In this document: positions 1 through 9,254 of the stretch, piece after piece
Numbering within the stretch: the stretch's first letter is position 1
Layout of the letters: each line of letters opens with the position of its first letter
Assembly (NCBI GenBank): GCA_002841405.1
Contig: PGZR01000005.1
Coordinates: forward strand, 1 to 64,000
Length of the DNA stretch: 64,000 nt
Origin: Firmicutes bacterium HGW-Firmicutes-4
GTDB taxonomy: Bacteria > Bacillota > Clostridia > Eubacteriales > Eubacteriaceae
Reading direction: 5' to 3'
Program-made: the position numbers and the translations under genes
Notes under the pieces: generated by a model
What the model was told of the DNA's origin: nothing
Database searches by the model: none
The model's input: the letters and a program-made list of their open reading frames with translations, nothing else

Positions 1-1408
1 TGATGCCGTTAAAGAAGGAGAAACTTTAAAAAAGGAGATTCTCTTTGATGCCAAGGAAGAATCCTTGAAATTAAAAGAATCCCTTGAAAAAGATAACCGC
101 GAACGCCGAGCCGAGCTTCAGAAACTTGAAAATCGACTTATTCAAAAAGAAGAAAATCTTGAGAAAAAACTAACCAATTTAGAACGCAACGAAGAAGCCC
201 TCACCAAAAGAGGGAAAGAAGTTGAAAAGAAAAAAGAAAAAGTTGATAGCTTATATGATGAGCAGGTAAAGGAACTTGAACGGATATCCGGTCTGACTTA
301 TGACGAAGCAAAAGAAATTCTGCTTGAAGACATCAGTAAGGATACCCGACGTGAAGCGGCTATCATGATCCGCCAAATCGAGGTTGAATCGAAGGCAGTT
401 GCTGATAAAAAAGCAAAAGAACTGATCGCTCAATCCATTCAACGTTGTGCTGCCGATCATGTGGCAGAACAAACCATTACCGTGGTCAACTTACCAAATG
501 ACGAAATGAAGGGCCGTATTATCGGTCGTGAAGGTCGTAATATCCGGACATTGGAAACATTAACGGGGATTGACCTGATCATTGATGACACCCCAGAAGC
601 AGTTATTCTTTCCGGTTTTGATCCCATCCGCCGGGAAGTCGCCAGACTATCCTTAGAAAAACTGATCATTGATGGTCGCATCCATCCGGCCAGAATTGAA
701 GAGATGGTTAAAAAATCACAAAAAGAAGTCGAAAACCATATCAAAGAAGTTGGGGAACAAGCTTGTTTTGACACTGGAATTCACGGCCTGCATCCTGAGA
801 TTGTAAGACTGTTGGGACGCCTGAAATACAGAACCAGTTATGGTCAAAATGTATTAAAGCATTCCATTGAAGTATCCCATCTGGCTGGCATCATGGCAGC
901 GGAATTAGATGGCAACATCAAGGTCGCCAAACGCGCAGGATTATTACATGATATTGGAAAAGCTATTGATCATGAGGTCGAAGGACCCCATGTTGAAATC
1001 GGAGTCAATGTACTAAAGAAATACAAAGAAAATAAAAATGTCATCCACGCCGTCGAAGCTCATCATGGTGATGTTGAAGCGCGAACAATGGAAGCCGTTC
1101 TGGTTCAGTCCGCCGATGCCATTTCAGCAGCACGACCGGGCGCCAGAAGAGAAACCCTGGTTTCTTATATTCAACGATTACAGGAACTAGAAACCATTGC
1201 CATGTCCTTTGAAGGCGTTGAGAAATCATATGCCATTCAAGCTGGACGTGAAGTAAGAATTATGGTTAAACCAAACGAAGTTGATGATGACGAAATGATT
1301 TTATTGTCACGTGATATTGCCAAGAAAATTGAAGCAGAAATGGAATATCCCGGAAACATTAAGGTTAATCTGATTCGTGAAACAAGAGCAAGCGACTACG
1401 CTAAATAG
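1..1408 (+). CDS. rny: Ribonuclease Y (5' end outside window)
   Basis: Endoribonuclease that initiates mRNA decay, normally anchored in the membrane. The reading frame is open from base 2, so the N-terminal membrane anchor (about 50 residues by family length of about 520) lies upstream. What is seen, in order: a long charged coiled coil rich in K/E, a KH RNA-binding domain around the [13 protein letters not shown] motif, and an HD phosphohydrolase domain with [10 protein letters not shown] and a later AHHGD. The next gene encodes a YmdB-type phosphodiesterase; in Bacillus YmdB is encoded beside RNase Y and linked to it, which supports both calls. Identification is secure; only the true start is missing. 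Confidence 0.97.
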   Translation, partial: DAVKEGETLKKEILFDAKEESLKLKESLEKDNRERRAELQKLENRLIQKEENLEKKLTNLERNEEALTKRGKEVEKKKEKVDSLYDEQVKELERISGLTYDEAKEILLEDISKDTRREAAIMIRQIEVESKAVADKKAKELIAQSIQRCAADHVAEQTITVVNLPNDEMKGRIIGREGRNIRTLETLTGIDLIIDDTPEAVILSGFDPIRREVARLSLEKLIIDGRIHPARIEEMVKKSQKEVENHIKEVGEQACFDTGIHGLHPEIVRLLGRLKYRTSYGQNVLKHSIEVSHLAGIMAAELDGNIKVAKRAGLLHDIGKAIDHEVEGPHVEIGVNVLKKYKENKNVIHAVEAHHGDVEARTMEAVLVQSADAISAARPGARRETLVSYIQRLQELETIAMSFEGVEKSYAIQAGREVRIMVKPNEVDDDEMILLSRDIAKKIEAEMEYPGNIKVNLIRETRASDYAK

Positions 1409-1432
1409 TCTGAAGTTGTCGATAAACGACCG

Positions 1433-1528
1433 TACCGACCAATTGTTAATCTGTTGTTCGCCGCGGAATCGGACAGGCTTTGCCGTGTCCGCTCCGATGC
1501 GTACAACATGATGTAACAATTGTCGGTT
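1433..1528. repeat. Long imperfect inverted repeat after rny
   Basis: A roughly 95-nt imperfect hairpin. Outer arms ACCGACCAATTGTTA (1434 on) and TAACAATTGTCGGT (ending 1527), then ATCTGTTGT/ACAACATGAT, then CGC/GCG, and an apical CGGACAGGC-TTT-GCCGTGTCCG. It sits directly before the intrinsic terminator at 1536. It may be a 3' UTR structure of the rny mRNA or a small non-autonomous palindromic element; the sequence alone does not separate these. Confidence 0.55.
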
Positions 1529-1535
1529 CAAGAGT

Positions 1536-1561
1536 AAGGGGAGATAATCTCCCCTTTTTTT
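1536..1561 (+). terminator. Intrinsic terminator of rny
   Basis: Perfect 9-bp stem AAGGGGAGA / TCTCCCCTT with a TAA loop, followed by a T run. It lies between rny and the ymdB-like gene, so the latter is probably expressed by read-through or from its own promoter. Confidence 0.85.
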
Positions 1562-1596
1562 AAGCCGTTTTCTGAAGCCGCTAGAAGGAAAAATTT

Positions 1597-2400
1597 ATGA
1601 ATATATTAATACTGGGCGATGTCTATGGCCGACCCGGACGAAGAATCTTAAAGGACCAACTAACCCATTTAATCACCGCGCATCAAATTGATTTTACCAT
1701 CGTCAATGGCGAAAATGCTTCCGGTGGAAATGGCCTCTCAACCAAAAATGCCAAAGAATTACTACGCTTGCCAATCGATGTGATTACCATGGGCAACCAT
1801 GTCTGGCAGCAAAAGGAATTATTAGAGACGATCGCTGACTTTCCGCAAATTATCCGCCCCCTCAATTATCCAGACCCCTGTCCGGGCAAGGGCTATGATT
1901 TTTTTACCTGTACATTAAAAAATGCGGTGACTAAAAAAATCTGTGTTGTTAATTTATCTGGTCAGATCTTTATGCCCAACCTGAACTGTCCGTTTAATGC
2001 AATGGTACCGCTGATGGAAACATTGAAAGCATCTGCTGATCTGGTCATCATCGATTTTCACGCCGAAGCAACCTCTGAAAAAATTGCCTTTGGTTATTTT
2101 ATGGATGGCTGGGCCACCGCGGTGTATGGCACCCATACCCATGTTCAAACCGCCGATGAACGCATCTTAGCCGGCGGAACCGCCTATATTACCGATATCG
2201 GCATGACCGGACCCCTTGATGGGGTGATCGGCGTTGATCGCCAGATTATTCTGGATACGATGCTGACCAAAAGACCCAATCGCTTTGTGACGGCCACCGG
2301 CAACGTTCAAATCAATGGGATCATCCTGGAAGTCGATGAAATTGAAAACAAAGTGAGTAAAATCACTCGATTATATGAAACCTACGAACTGGATCAGTAA
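1597..2400 (+). CDS. YmdB-type metallophosphoesterase (TIGR00282 family)
   Basis: A 267-aa calcineurin-like phosphoesterase of the YmdB/TIGR00282 family, known in Bacillus to hydrolyse 2',3'-cyclic nucleotides and to affect motility and biofilm decisions. Metal-binding motifs are all present: GDVYGRPGR at the N-terminus, VNGEN, MGNHVW and [14 protein letters not shown]. Length matches the family (about 264). ATG 1597 is preceded by an AAGGAA ribosome site. Its position next to rny repeats the Bacillus arrangement. Physiological substrate in this organism is not shown by the sequence. Confidence 0.93.
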   Translation: MNILILGDVYGRPGRRILKDQLTHLITAHQIDFTIVNGENASGGNGLSTKNAKELLRLPIDVITMGNHVWQQKELLETIADFPQIIRPLNYPDPCPGKGYDFFTCTLKNAVTKKICVVNLSGQIFMPNLNCPFNAMVPLMETLKASADLVIIDFHAEATSEKIAFGYFMDGWATAVYGTHTHVQTADERILAGGTAYITDIGMTGPLDGVIGVDRQIILDTMLTKRPNRFVTATGNVQINGIILEVDEIENKVSKITRLYETYELDQ

Positions 2401-2468
2401 GTGTGGATTCGTTTGAATCCGGACCTTATCGAAGCAGTGATTTAATTGTGAAAGGAAGAATAAGAACT

Positions 2469-3902
2469 ATGAAAGCATATTATGAAAATCCCTTAATCGA
2501 ACGCTATTCATCAAAGGAAATGCTCCATATTTTCTCCGCGGACAACAAATTTCAAAACTGGCGGAAATTATGGGTCGCGCTGGCCGAGGCCGAGCGCGAA
2601 CTGGGGCTTAATATTACCGAGGAGCAGATTGCTGAGCTGAAAGCAAACATTACCAATATTGATTATGAGCTGGCAGCAAAAAAAGAAAAAGAGCTGCGCC
2701 ATGATGTCATGGCCCACGTTCACACCTATGGCGCCCAATGCCCAAAAGCCAAAGGCATTATTCACCTCGGCGCCACCAGTGCCTATGTCGGCGATAACAC
2801 CGATGTCATCGTTTATACCGAAGGCCTGGTGCATGTCAGAAAGCAACTGATTAATCTGATTAACCATCTTTCCGTTTTTGCCGCAAAGCATAAAGATTTA
2901 CCAACCTTGGGATTTACCCATTTTCAGCCGGCTCAATTAACCACCGTCGGCAAACGGGCCTGCTTATGGATTCAGGACTTATTAATGGATTTGTCCGATC
3001 TTGATCACGTCATCCGCAACGTTAAACTGCTGGGGGTCAAGGGAACCACCGGCACCCAGGCCAGTTTTATGGAACTTTTTGATAATGACCATCAAAAAGT
3101 TAAGCGCCTGGACGATCTGGTTGCCGAAAAAATGGGGTTCAAAAAGTCTTTTGCCGTGAGTGGACAGACCTATTCCCGAAAATTTGATGCCCAGGTTCTG
3201 AATGTCTTAAGTGGCATTGCCCAGACCCTGACAAAATTTGCCACCGACATCCGACTGCTGCAGAATTTAAAAGAGGTGGAAGAACCATTTGAAAAAAATC
3301 AGATCGGTTCCTCGGCGATGGCCTACAAGCGCAACCCGATGCGCTCGGAACGAATCTGTGCGCTGGCCCGTTATGTGATTGTCAATGCTCTTAATCCGGC
3401 CTTGACGGCTTCGGGACAGTGGTTTGAACGGACTCTGGATGATTCGGCCAACAAACGGATCAGTATTCCCGAAGGCTTTTTAGCCACCGATGCAATCCTG
3501 ATGATTGCCATGAATGTATCGGAAAACCTGGTTGTTTACCCCAAAGTGATTCTTCAGCACATCAATGCCGAGCTGCCCTTTATGGTCACCGAAAACATTA
3601 TTATGGAAGGTGTGAAAAAAGGCGGGGACCGTCAGGATCTTCATGAAAAAATCAGAGTTCTCTCCATGGAGGCCGGGCATACCGTTAAAGTTGAAGGAAA
3701 GCCCAATGATTTAATTGACAGAATCCTGAAAGATCCCTCGTTTAATCTCAAAGCCGAGGATGTGGATGCCCTCTTGGATCCGATCCTTTACGTTGGCCGA
3801 GCACCCCAGCAGGTCGAAGATTTTATTAGCGAAGAAGTGAGCCCGGTGCTGGAAGCTAACCGTGAATTGCTTGATTTAAATAAGATTGACTTAAAAGTCT
3901 AA
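2469..3902 (+). CDS. purB: Adenylosuccinate lyase
   Basis: Cleaves SAICAR and adenylosuccinate to fumarate plus AICAR or AMP in purine synthesis. The 477-aa product carries the fumarase/aspartase superfamily signature [15 protein letters not shown] and the [11 protein letters not shown] and TQPAQ-like ([12 protein letters not shown]) segments. The frame opens at GTG 2403, but ATG 2469 is preceded by AAAGGAAG at 2449-2457 and begins with the conserved [15 protein letters not shown], so I start there. At about 477 residues it belongs to the longer lyase form rather than the 430-residue Bacillus form. No other pur gene is adjacent. Confidence 0.95.
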   Translation: MKAYYENPLIERYSSKEMLHIFSADNKFQNWRKLWVALAEAERELGLNITEEQIAELKANITNIDYELAAKKEKELRHDVMAHVHTYGAQCPKAKGIIHLGATSAYVGDNTDVIVYTEGLVHVRKQLINLINHLSVFAAKHKDLPTLGFTHFQPAQLTTVGKRACLWIQDLLMDLSDLDHVIRNVKLLGVKGTTGTQASFMELFDNDHQKVKRLDDLVAEKMGFKKSFAVSGQTYSRKFDAQVLNVLSGIAQTLTKFATDIRLLQNLKEVEEPFEKNQIGSSAMAYKRNPMRSERICALARYVIVNALNPALTASGQWFERTLDDSANKRISIPEGFLATDAILMIAMNVSENLVVYPKVILQHINAELPFMVTENIIMEGVKKGGDRQDLHEKIRVLSMEAGHTVKVEGKPNDLIDRILKDPSFNLKAEDVDALLDPILYVGRAPQQVEDFISEEVSPVLEANRELLDLNKIDLKV

Positions 3903-3960
3903 GCGTTGCACCGCTGATACTGATTAAATATAATAAAAAATAAAAAACAACACATAACTA

Positions 3961-3989
3961 TTGACAAGTACCGCACCAGCAATTATAAT
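3961..3989 (+). promoter_or_regulatory. Consensus sigma-A promoter for the tRNA-like transcript
   Basis: TTGACA (3961-3966), 17-bp spacer, TATAAT (3984-3989): a perfect consensus promoter. Predicted start is near 3996, about 11 nt before the tRNA-Trp 5' end. The strength of this promoter argues that the truncated tRNA sequence is transcribed. Confidence 0.85.
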
Positions 3990-4006
3990 ATAGTAGTTGC
4001 TGTTGT

Positions 4007-4050
4007 AGGGGTATAGCTCAGTTGGTAGAGCAGTGGTCTCCAAAACCACG
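4007..4050 (+). pseudogene. 5' half of tRNA-Trp (CCA), 3' half missing
   Basis: The 5' acceptor strand AGGGGTA, the D arm (GCTC...GAGC) and a complete anticodon arm GTGGT-CTCCAAA-ACCAC (anticodon CCA, Trp) are present and intact. The expected variable loop, T arm and 3' acceptor strand (a TACCCCT-like sequence) are absent. Instead, after CG at 4050, unrelated sequence runs into a strong intrinsic terminator. It cannot fold as a full tRNA. It is either a pseudogene from a deletion or recombination event, or a short tRNA-like RNA; the consensus promoter upstream leaves the second possibility open. Confidence 0.75.
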
Positions 4051-4060
4051 TTTGATAGAC

Positions 4061-4095
4061 AAAACTTCGATTCTTATGAGTCGAAGTTTTTTTTT
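4061..4095 (+). terminator. Strong intrinsic terminator after the tRNA-Trp half
   Basis: A 13-bp stem, AAAACTTCGATTC (4061-4073) with GAGTCGAAGTTTT (4078-4090, one G-T pair), a TTAT loop and a run of T's. It follows the anticodon arm by only 10 nt, so it would release a transcript of about 100 nt. Confidence 0.9.
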
Positions 4096-4348
4096 ATCTT
4101 TACTAACCAGCGGTATCAGTGATTGTTAATTGCTCATCTAAAAATAAATTAATTCAAATAATGAAAGAACTTTAATTAAACTTTCATATTAGCAAAAATA
4201 CCTTCAGTATTTACCGGAACTGAAGATAAAAAAGGGATTATTTCTAATTGTCTTTCAAAAAAGCATAAAATTGTTATAAATTAACTTTATCTGGATCATC
4301 TTTTAAGGTATAATTAGATAAAAATAAGTGAGATAGAGGAGATTGATG
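4096..4348 (+). promoter_or_regulatory. Leader region of citrate synthase
   Basis: AT-rich gap without a gene. It holds a small hairpin (CTTCAGT 4202-4208 / ACTGAAG 4219-4225) and a consensus -10 element TATAAT at 4309-4314, with no convincing -35. AGAGGAG ending at 4341 is the ribosome site for the next gene. No riboswitch fold was recognised. Confidence 0.5.
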
Positions 4349-5713
4349 ATGAATCATATTTTTTCGGAAATTACCCCTGAAATTATAGAGTATAGCGAAT
4401 TATGTGTAAAAAATAGCTACATCGAACCAGAGTTATATAAAAAGTATCAAGTTAACCGCGGTCTGCGAGATTTAGACGGCAATGGTGTCTTAACCGGGCT
4501 AACTGAAATCTCTGAAATTCAATCTTCTAAAATGGAAGACGGTAAAAAGATTGGCATCGAAGGCAAACTATTTTATCGCGGCGTCGACGTTGAAAAGATG
4601 GTCGATGGCTTTGTCAAAGAAAAACGATTTGGCTTTGAAGAAGTTGTCTATCTGCTGTTGTTCGGTGATCAGCCCAATCAACAGGAACTTAAAAATTTTA
4701 CCAGAGTGCTTGGTAATTATCGCAGCCTACCAACCAGTTTTGTCCGGGATATCATCATGAAAGCGCCAAGTTCTGATATGATGAATACCCTGGCCAGAAG
4801 TGTATTAACACTTTTTTCGTATGATGAAAAAGCCAGTGATGTGTCCATTCCCAATGTCCTCAGACAATCCCTGGAACTGATCGCGCTGTTTCCGTTATTG
4901 GCGGTCTACGGTTATCAGACCTATAAACATTATCATGATGGTCAGAGTCTCTTTATCCATCAGCCCCAAGCGGAACTGTCAACCGCCGAGAATATCCTGT
5001 ACATCCTGAGACCCGACAGCCAGTATACCGAGCTTGAGGCACGGATTCTGGATATCGCCCTGGTTCTTCATGCTGAGCATGGCGGGGGGAATAACTCGAC
5101 CTTTACCACCCATGTGGTTTCGTCCTCCGGCACCGATACCTATTCGGTGATTGCGGCTTCGCTGGGTTCCTTAAAAGGCCCAAAACATGGCGGTGCCAAT
5201 ATCAAAGTGGTAGAAATGTTTGATGACATGAAGAAAAATCTGGACGATTGGACCGACGAAAAACAGGTGCGCCAATATCTGGTCGATCTGCTCCATAAAC
5301 GGGCCTTTGACAATGCCGGTTTGATTTACGGGATGGGCCATGCCATCTATTCCGTGTCAGATCCCCGGGCCAATGTCTTTAAAGGCTTTGTCCGCAGTCT
5401 GTCTGAAGAAAAAGGTTTGCATGATGAATTTGAACTCTATTCAATGGTCGAACGACTGGCTCCCGAAGTGATCGGCGAAGAACGAAAAATATACAAAGGC
5501 GTCAGCGCCAATGTCGATTTTTACAGTGGCTTTGTTTACAGCATGCTGGGATTACCGCTGGAACTTTTTACCCCGATCTTTGCTATCGCCCGAATTGCCG
5601 GGTGGAGCGCCCACCGGCTGGAAGAACTGATCAATGCCGGTAAAATTATCCGACCGGCCTATATGAACGTCAGTGAACGGCGTGATTATGAACCCATGGA
5701 CGAACGAAAATAG
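4349..5713 (+). CDS. Citrate synthase
   Basis: Condenses acetyl-CoA and oxaloacetate to citrate. The 454-aa protein has the Si-citrate synthase motifs: HAEHGGGNNSTF, LGSLKGPKHGGAN (active-site His region) and GMGHAIYSVSDPRA with the catalytic His. It carries about 50 extra N-terminal residues relative to the short bacterial enzymes, as seen in several clostridial citrate synthases. Start choice: three in-frame starts are stacked (TTG 4343, ATG 4346, ATG 4349); GAGGAG ending at 4341 best fits ATG 4349. It is a single-gene unit, closed by a terminator at 5774. 2-Methylcitrate synthase activity cannot be excluded by sequence. Confidence 0.92.
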   Translation: MNHIFSEITPEIIEYSELCVKNSYIEPELYKKYQVNRGLRDLDGNGVLTGLTEISEIQSSKMEDGKKIGIEGKLFYRGVDVEKMVDGFVKEKRFGFEEVVYLLLFGDQPNQQELKNFTRVLGNYRSLPTSFVRDIIMKAPSSDMMNTLARSVLTLFSYDEKASDVSIPNVLRQSLELIALFPLLAVYGYQTYKHYHDGQSLFIHQPQAELSTAENILYILRPDSQYTELEARILDIALVLHAEHGGGNNSTFTTHVVSSSGTDTYSVIAASLGSLKGPKHGGANIKVVEMFDDMKKNLDDWTDEKQVRQYLVDLLHKRAFDNAGLIYGMGHAIYSVSDPRANVFKGFVRSLSEEKGLHDEFELYSMVERLAPEVIGEERKIYKGVSANVDFYSGFVYSMLGLPLELFTPIFAIARIAGWSAHRLEELINAGKIIRPAYMNVSERRDYEPMDERK

Positions 5714-5773
5714 TTCCTTAAACGAAGCCGCTGTTTTTGGGGGCAAGTAAAAATGTCTCCCTATTTGTATAGT

Positions 5774-5817
5774 CTTCCTGATCCGTTCTGTGCTAGAATA
5801 GATCAGGAAGCTTTTTT
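5774..5817 (+). terminator. Intrinsic terminator of citrate synthase gene
   Basis: 10-bp perfect stem CTTCCTGATC (5774-5783) / GATCAGGAAG (5801-5810), 17-nt loop, followed by C and six T's. Confidence 0.8.
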
Positions 5818-5917
5818 ATCGGCATTTTATTTTATGGCATCCAGTGAACACGATGCGATGATTGTCGGTGGCGTAATTGTAACAAAATTGTTTCTTTATT
5901 ATGGGTTTCAATTAGTG

Positions 5918-5923
5918 TATAAT
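5918..5923 (+). promoter_or_regulatory. -10 element before the ptb-ior group
   Basis: TATAAT 27 bp before the next start codon; no good -35 is visible 17 bp upstream. TGTAACA (5879-5885) and TGTTACA (5923-5929) form an interrupted inverted repeat around this region and could be an operator; this is a weak inference. Confidence 0.4.
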
Positions 5924-5949
5924 GTTACATATGAAAAAATGAGGTTAAG

Positions 5950-6921
5950 ATGTTTGATAATTTTAATGACATTGGCAAAGCGGTAAGCGGTGGCAAAAAA
6001 AGAACCCTGGCTGTCGCTGCAGCTGCGGAAGGTGACTTGTTAAAAGCGCTTTCCACAGCAAACGAATTATACCTGGATCGGGTAATCCTGGTCGGCGATC
6101 GCACCAAGATTTCTGCAATCAGCCGTGACCTGGACATTGACGTCAGAAAAATGGAAATCCTCGACGTCCCGGATATGATGATGGCCTGTGAAACGGCGGT
6201 GTCCTTAGTCCGTCAGGGACAGGCGGATTTTATTATGAAGGGTCTGGTGGATACGGCTATTTTTCTAAAAGCCGTGATCAATAAGACTGATGGTCTGATG
6301 GTTGGCCGGCTGCTGAGCAGCATTATGATGGTCCGGATCGCGAGTTATCACAAATTTTTGATTTTGTCTGATGGCGGGATGATCATCGCTCCGGATCTGG
6401 AAAAAAAACAGGGCATTATTGCTAATGCTGTCGATTTTTCCCGGTTGCTGGGGATTTCTCCAATTAAGATTGGCTGCCTGGCGGCCAAAGAAAAGGTTAA
6501 TCCCAAAATGCCGGCCACCGTCGACGCAGCCGCCTTAAAGCAATTATCACAGGATCACGTTTGGGGTTCCGATGTGCTGGTTGAAGGCCCCATCGCCATG
6601 GATCTGCTGATCTCCAAAAAAGCTGCTCAGGTCAAAGGTTATGTTTCCGAAGTGGCGGGGGATGCCGACGTGATTATCATGCCCAACATTGAAACCGGTA
6701 ATGCGATCATAAAGGTAATGACTCATTTGGGTCATGCCCAATTGGGAGGGATCGTCATGGGTGCCTGTGTACCGATTATTTTAACGTCCCGCTCAGATTC
6801 TTATGAAAATAAATTAAATTCCATTATTCTCGGGGCCTTTTTAACCCAGAATAGGGATAATTGTCACCAAATACGAGAGGAGCATCAAGAAAGAAATGAA
6901 GCTATTATTAACAGGAAATGA
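5950..6921 (+). CDS. Phosphate acetyl/butyryltransferase family enzyme
   Basis: A 323-aa phosphotransacylase of the PTA_PTB family, converting an acyl-CoA and phosphate to acyl phosphate and CoA. Conserved segments include ADFIMKGLVDT, LSDGGMIIAPDLEKKQ and the C-terminal IMGACVPIILTSRSDS. It overlaps iorA by 26 nt, so the two are translationally coupled. That pairing suggests that the aryl- or acyl-CoA made by the indolepyruvate oxidoreductase is converted to an acyl phosphate for ATP formation (inference; no acyl kinase gene is next to it). Substrate may therefore be phenylacetyl- or indoleacetyl-CoA rather than butyryl-CoA. The last about 20 residues are charged and low in similarity to the family. 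Confidence 0.88.
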   Translation: MFDNFNDIGKAVSGGKKRTLAVAAAAEGDLLKALSTANELYLDRVILVGDRTKISAISRDLDIDVRKMEILDVPDMMMACETAVSLVRQGQADFIMKGLVDTAIFLKAVINKTDGLMVGRLLSSIMMVRIASYHKFLILSDGGMIIAPDLEKKQGIIANAVDFSRLLGISPIKIGCLAAKEKVNPKMPATVDAAALKQLSQDHVWGSDVLVEGPIAMDLLISKKAAQVKGYVSEVAGDADVIIMPNIETGNAIIKVMTHLGHAQLGGIVMGACVPIILTSRSDSYENKLNSIILGAFLTQNRDNCHQIREEHQERNEAIINRK

Positions 6922-8677
6922 AGCCATCGCCAGAGGGGCCTGGGAGGCTGGGGTAAAGTTTGCCACAGCCTATCCGGGAACCCCCAGTACCGAAATTTTA
7001 GAGAACGTGGCCACCTATCCGGAAATTGTCTCCGAATGGGCCCCCAATGAAAAGGTTGCCCTGGAAGCCGCCGCTGGCGCAGCAATCGGAGGCGTGCGAA
7101 GCTTATGTGCGATGAAACACGTGGGCGTCAATGTGGCCACCGATCCGCTGTTTACCTTTGCCTATCTGGGAGTTAACGCCGGGGCGGTGCTGGTCACCGC
7201 CGACGAACCCGGGATGCATTCATCGCAAAATGAACAGGACAACCGTAATTATGCCCGTCATGCCAAGGTCTGTATGTTTGAGCCTTCTGACAGTCAGGAA
7301 GCCAAGGATATGCTTAAAGAAGCCTATGCGGTCAGCGAAGCCTATGACATGCCGGTGTTGTTTCGGATGACCACCCGGGTTTGTCACTCCAAGTCAATTG
7401 TCGACTGTAGCGACCGGGTCGAGGTAACCGACAAGCCTTACGAAAAGAATATCCGCAAATATTGCCCGCTGCCGGCCTTTGCCCGAGGCATGCAGGTTAA
7501 GCTGGCCGATAATTTCAAACGCCTGGAAGACTACTCCAACAATTCGCCATTTAATTACATTGAAGATAACGGTGCAGATGTTGGCATTATCGGATCTGGG
7601 GTAGCCTATCGTTATGCCAAGGAAGTGTTTGGAAAGTCGGTTTCTTATTTAAAAATTGGCTTCTCTTATCCATTGCCAATGGAAAAAATAGCCGCCTTTG
7701 CCAAGGGGAAAAAGACCCTTTATATCTTTGAAGAAAATGATCCGATTATGGAAACCGAAATCAAAGCCGCCGGAATTGACTGCATCGGTAAAGATAAACT
7801 GCCCGCAATGGGTGAATTAACGCCCGACCGGGTCCGCAAAGCGCTTTTAAACGAGGATCCCCAAATTATTGTGCCAAATCCCGAGATGGTCTTACCACGA
7901 CCGCCAGCACTGTGTGCCGGATGTCCCCATCGGGGCGTTTTTTATGAACTGGGACGACGCAAAGATCTGATGATCTTTAGTGATATTGGCTGTTACTCGT
8001 TGGGCCTGATGCCCCCCTATAACGCCACTGATGCGATGATCTGCATGGGTGCCAGCATCAGTGCCGGTCATGGGGTGCAAAAAGCCTTTGATATTAAAGG
8101 TGATCATGCCAAAAAAGTGGTCTCGATCCTCGGTGATTCGACCTTCTTCCATTCCGGGATTACCAGTTTGTTGGATGTGACCTATAATAAAAGCAATACC
8201 TTAACGATTATCCTCGATAACCGCATTACCGGGATGACCGGTCACCAGCAGAACCCCGGCACCGGCTACGACTTAAAAGGGGAAGCCTCACCAGAAATCG
8301 ATATCGAAGCGATGGTTAAAGCTTGCGGCGTTAAAAACCTGATCTCCGTCGATCCCAATAATCTCCAGATTGTTCAGGAAGCGATTGAGTGGGGCTTAAA
8401 CGTTGATGGTCCCGCTGTTATTATTACCCGTTGGCCCTGTGTGCTTAAAAAGTTCTCTGCTCAGGATAATGAAGAGTTCCCAACGGCCTTTAAAATGGTT
8501 GCCAACGTTGATGTCGAAAAATGTATCGGCTGTAAAAAATGCCTGAAGTCCGGTTGCCCGGCCCTGGCCTTTGATCACGCCAATAAAAAATCAGGGATTC
8601 TGAAAGAGACCTGTGTTGGCTGTGGTGTTTGTGCGCAGATCTGTCCCAAACAAGCCATTACCGTGGAGGTGAGATAA
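6896..8677 (+). CDS. iorA: Indolepyruvate:ferredoxin oxidoreductase, alpha subunit
   Basis: Thiamine-diphosphate enzyme that oxidatively decarboxylates aryl pyruvates from aromatic amino-acid transamination to aryl-acetyl-CoA, reducing ferredoxin. The 593-aa protein begins with the pyrimidine-binding domain (AYPGTPSTEI), has the CAGCPHRG motif mid-protein, the TPP motif GDSTFFHSGI...ILDN, and two C-terminal 4Fe-4S clusters, CIGCKKCLKSGCP and CVGCGVCAQICP. Length and domain order match archaeal and clostridial IorA. The ribosome site GAGAGGAG precedes ATG 6896. The partner subunit gene follows after 2 nt. Confidence 0.96.
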   Translation: MKLLLTGNEAIARGAWEAGVKFATAYPGTPSTEILENVATYPEIVSEWAPNEKVALEAAAGAAIGGVRSLCAMKHVGVNVATDPLFTFAYLGVNAGAVLVTADEPGMHSSQNEQDNRNYARHAKVCMFEPSDSQEAKDMLKEAYAVSEAYDMPVLFRMTTRVCHSKSIVDCSDRVEVTDKPYEKNIRKYCPLPAFARGMQVKLADNFKRLEDYSNNSPFNYIEDNGADVGIIGSGVAYRYAKEVFGKSVSYLKIGFSYPLPMEKIAAFAKGKKTLYIFEENDPIMETEIKAAGIDCIGKDKLPAMGELTPDRVRKALLNEDPQIIVPNPEMVLPRPPALCAGCPHRGVFYELGRRKDLMIFSDIGCYSLGLMPPYNATDAMICMGASISAGHGVQKAFDIKGDHAKKVVSILGDSTFFHSGITSLLDVTYNKSNTLTIILDNRITGMTGHQQNPGTGYDLKGEASPEIDIEAMVKACGVKNLISVDPNNLQIVQEAIEWGLNVDGPAVIITRWPCVLKKFSAQDNEEFPTAFKMVANVDVEKCIGCKKCLKSGCPALAFDHANKKSGILKETCVGCGVCAQICPKQAITVEVR

Positions 8678-8679
8678 CA

Positions 8680-9252
8680 ATGGAAACAAAAAATATTGTC
8701 TTAGTAGGGGTTGGCGGTCAGGGCACCATTCTTGCCGCCAAGCTGTTAACCACGGGTTTAATGGAAGCCGGTTTTGACGTCAAAATGAGCGAAATCCATG
8801 GCATGAGTCAGCGCGGCGGTTCGGTTTCTTCGCTGGTTCGTTATGGTGATGATGTGCAGTCGCCGGTGATTGAGATCGGCAGTGCTGATATCGTCGTGGC
8901 CTTTGAAAAAATGGAAGGGCTGCGGTCTCTGGAATACCTCAAACCAAACGGCAAAATGATCGTCAATGACACGGAGATCTTTCCGCTTTCAGTGATTATC
9001 GGAGCCACCAGTTATCCTGACAACATTCTCGAGGAAATTAGCAGCAAGGTTAATCTGCGGGTGATGGCAGCCACCGAAATGGCAGCAGCTTTGGGCAATC
9101 CCAAGGTCATGAATGTGATTCTGCTGGGTTCGATTATCAAATCGATGGGCTTAACCGATATCGATTGGGAAGCCATTATTGGTGAGAATGTTAAAGCACA
9201 ATTTAAAGATCTTAATGTCAAAGCCCTGCAGGCCGGCATGGATGCAGTATAA
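8680..9252 (+). CDS. iorB: Indolepyruvate:ferredoxin oxidoreductase, beta subunit
   Basis: The 190-aa gamma-type subunit of 2-oxoacid:ferredoxin oxidoreductases, required with IorA. Features: GVGGQGTILAAKLL near the N-terminus, EIHGMSQRGGSVSS, and a NPKVMNVILLGS segment. The open frame extends upstream to 8629 inside iorA, but ATG 8680 has an ideal GGAGGTGA site (8665-8672) overlapping the iorA stop, so I start there. Two-nt spacing from iorA implies obligate co-expression. Confidence 0.95.
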   Translation: METKNIVLVGVGGQGTILAAKLLTTGLMEAGFDVKMSEIHGMSQRGGSVSSLVRYGDDVQSPVIEIGSADIVVAFEKMEGLRSLEYLKPNGKMIVNDTEIFPLSVIIGATSYPDNILEEISSKVNLRVMAATEMAAALGNPKVMNVILLGSIIKSMGLTDIDWEAIIGENVKAQFKDLNVKALQAGMDAV

Positions 9253-9254
9253 AA

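Noticed and set aside
5753-5986. 77-codon frame between citrate synthase and the ptb-type gene
   Set aside because: It runs through the intrinsic terminator at 5774-5817 and into the next gene's start; no family and poor ribosome site.
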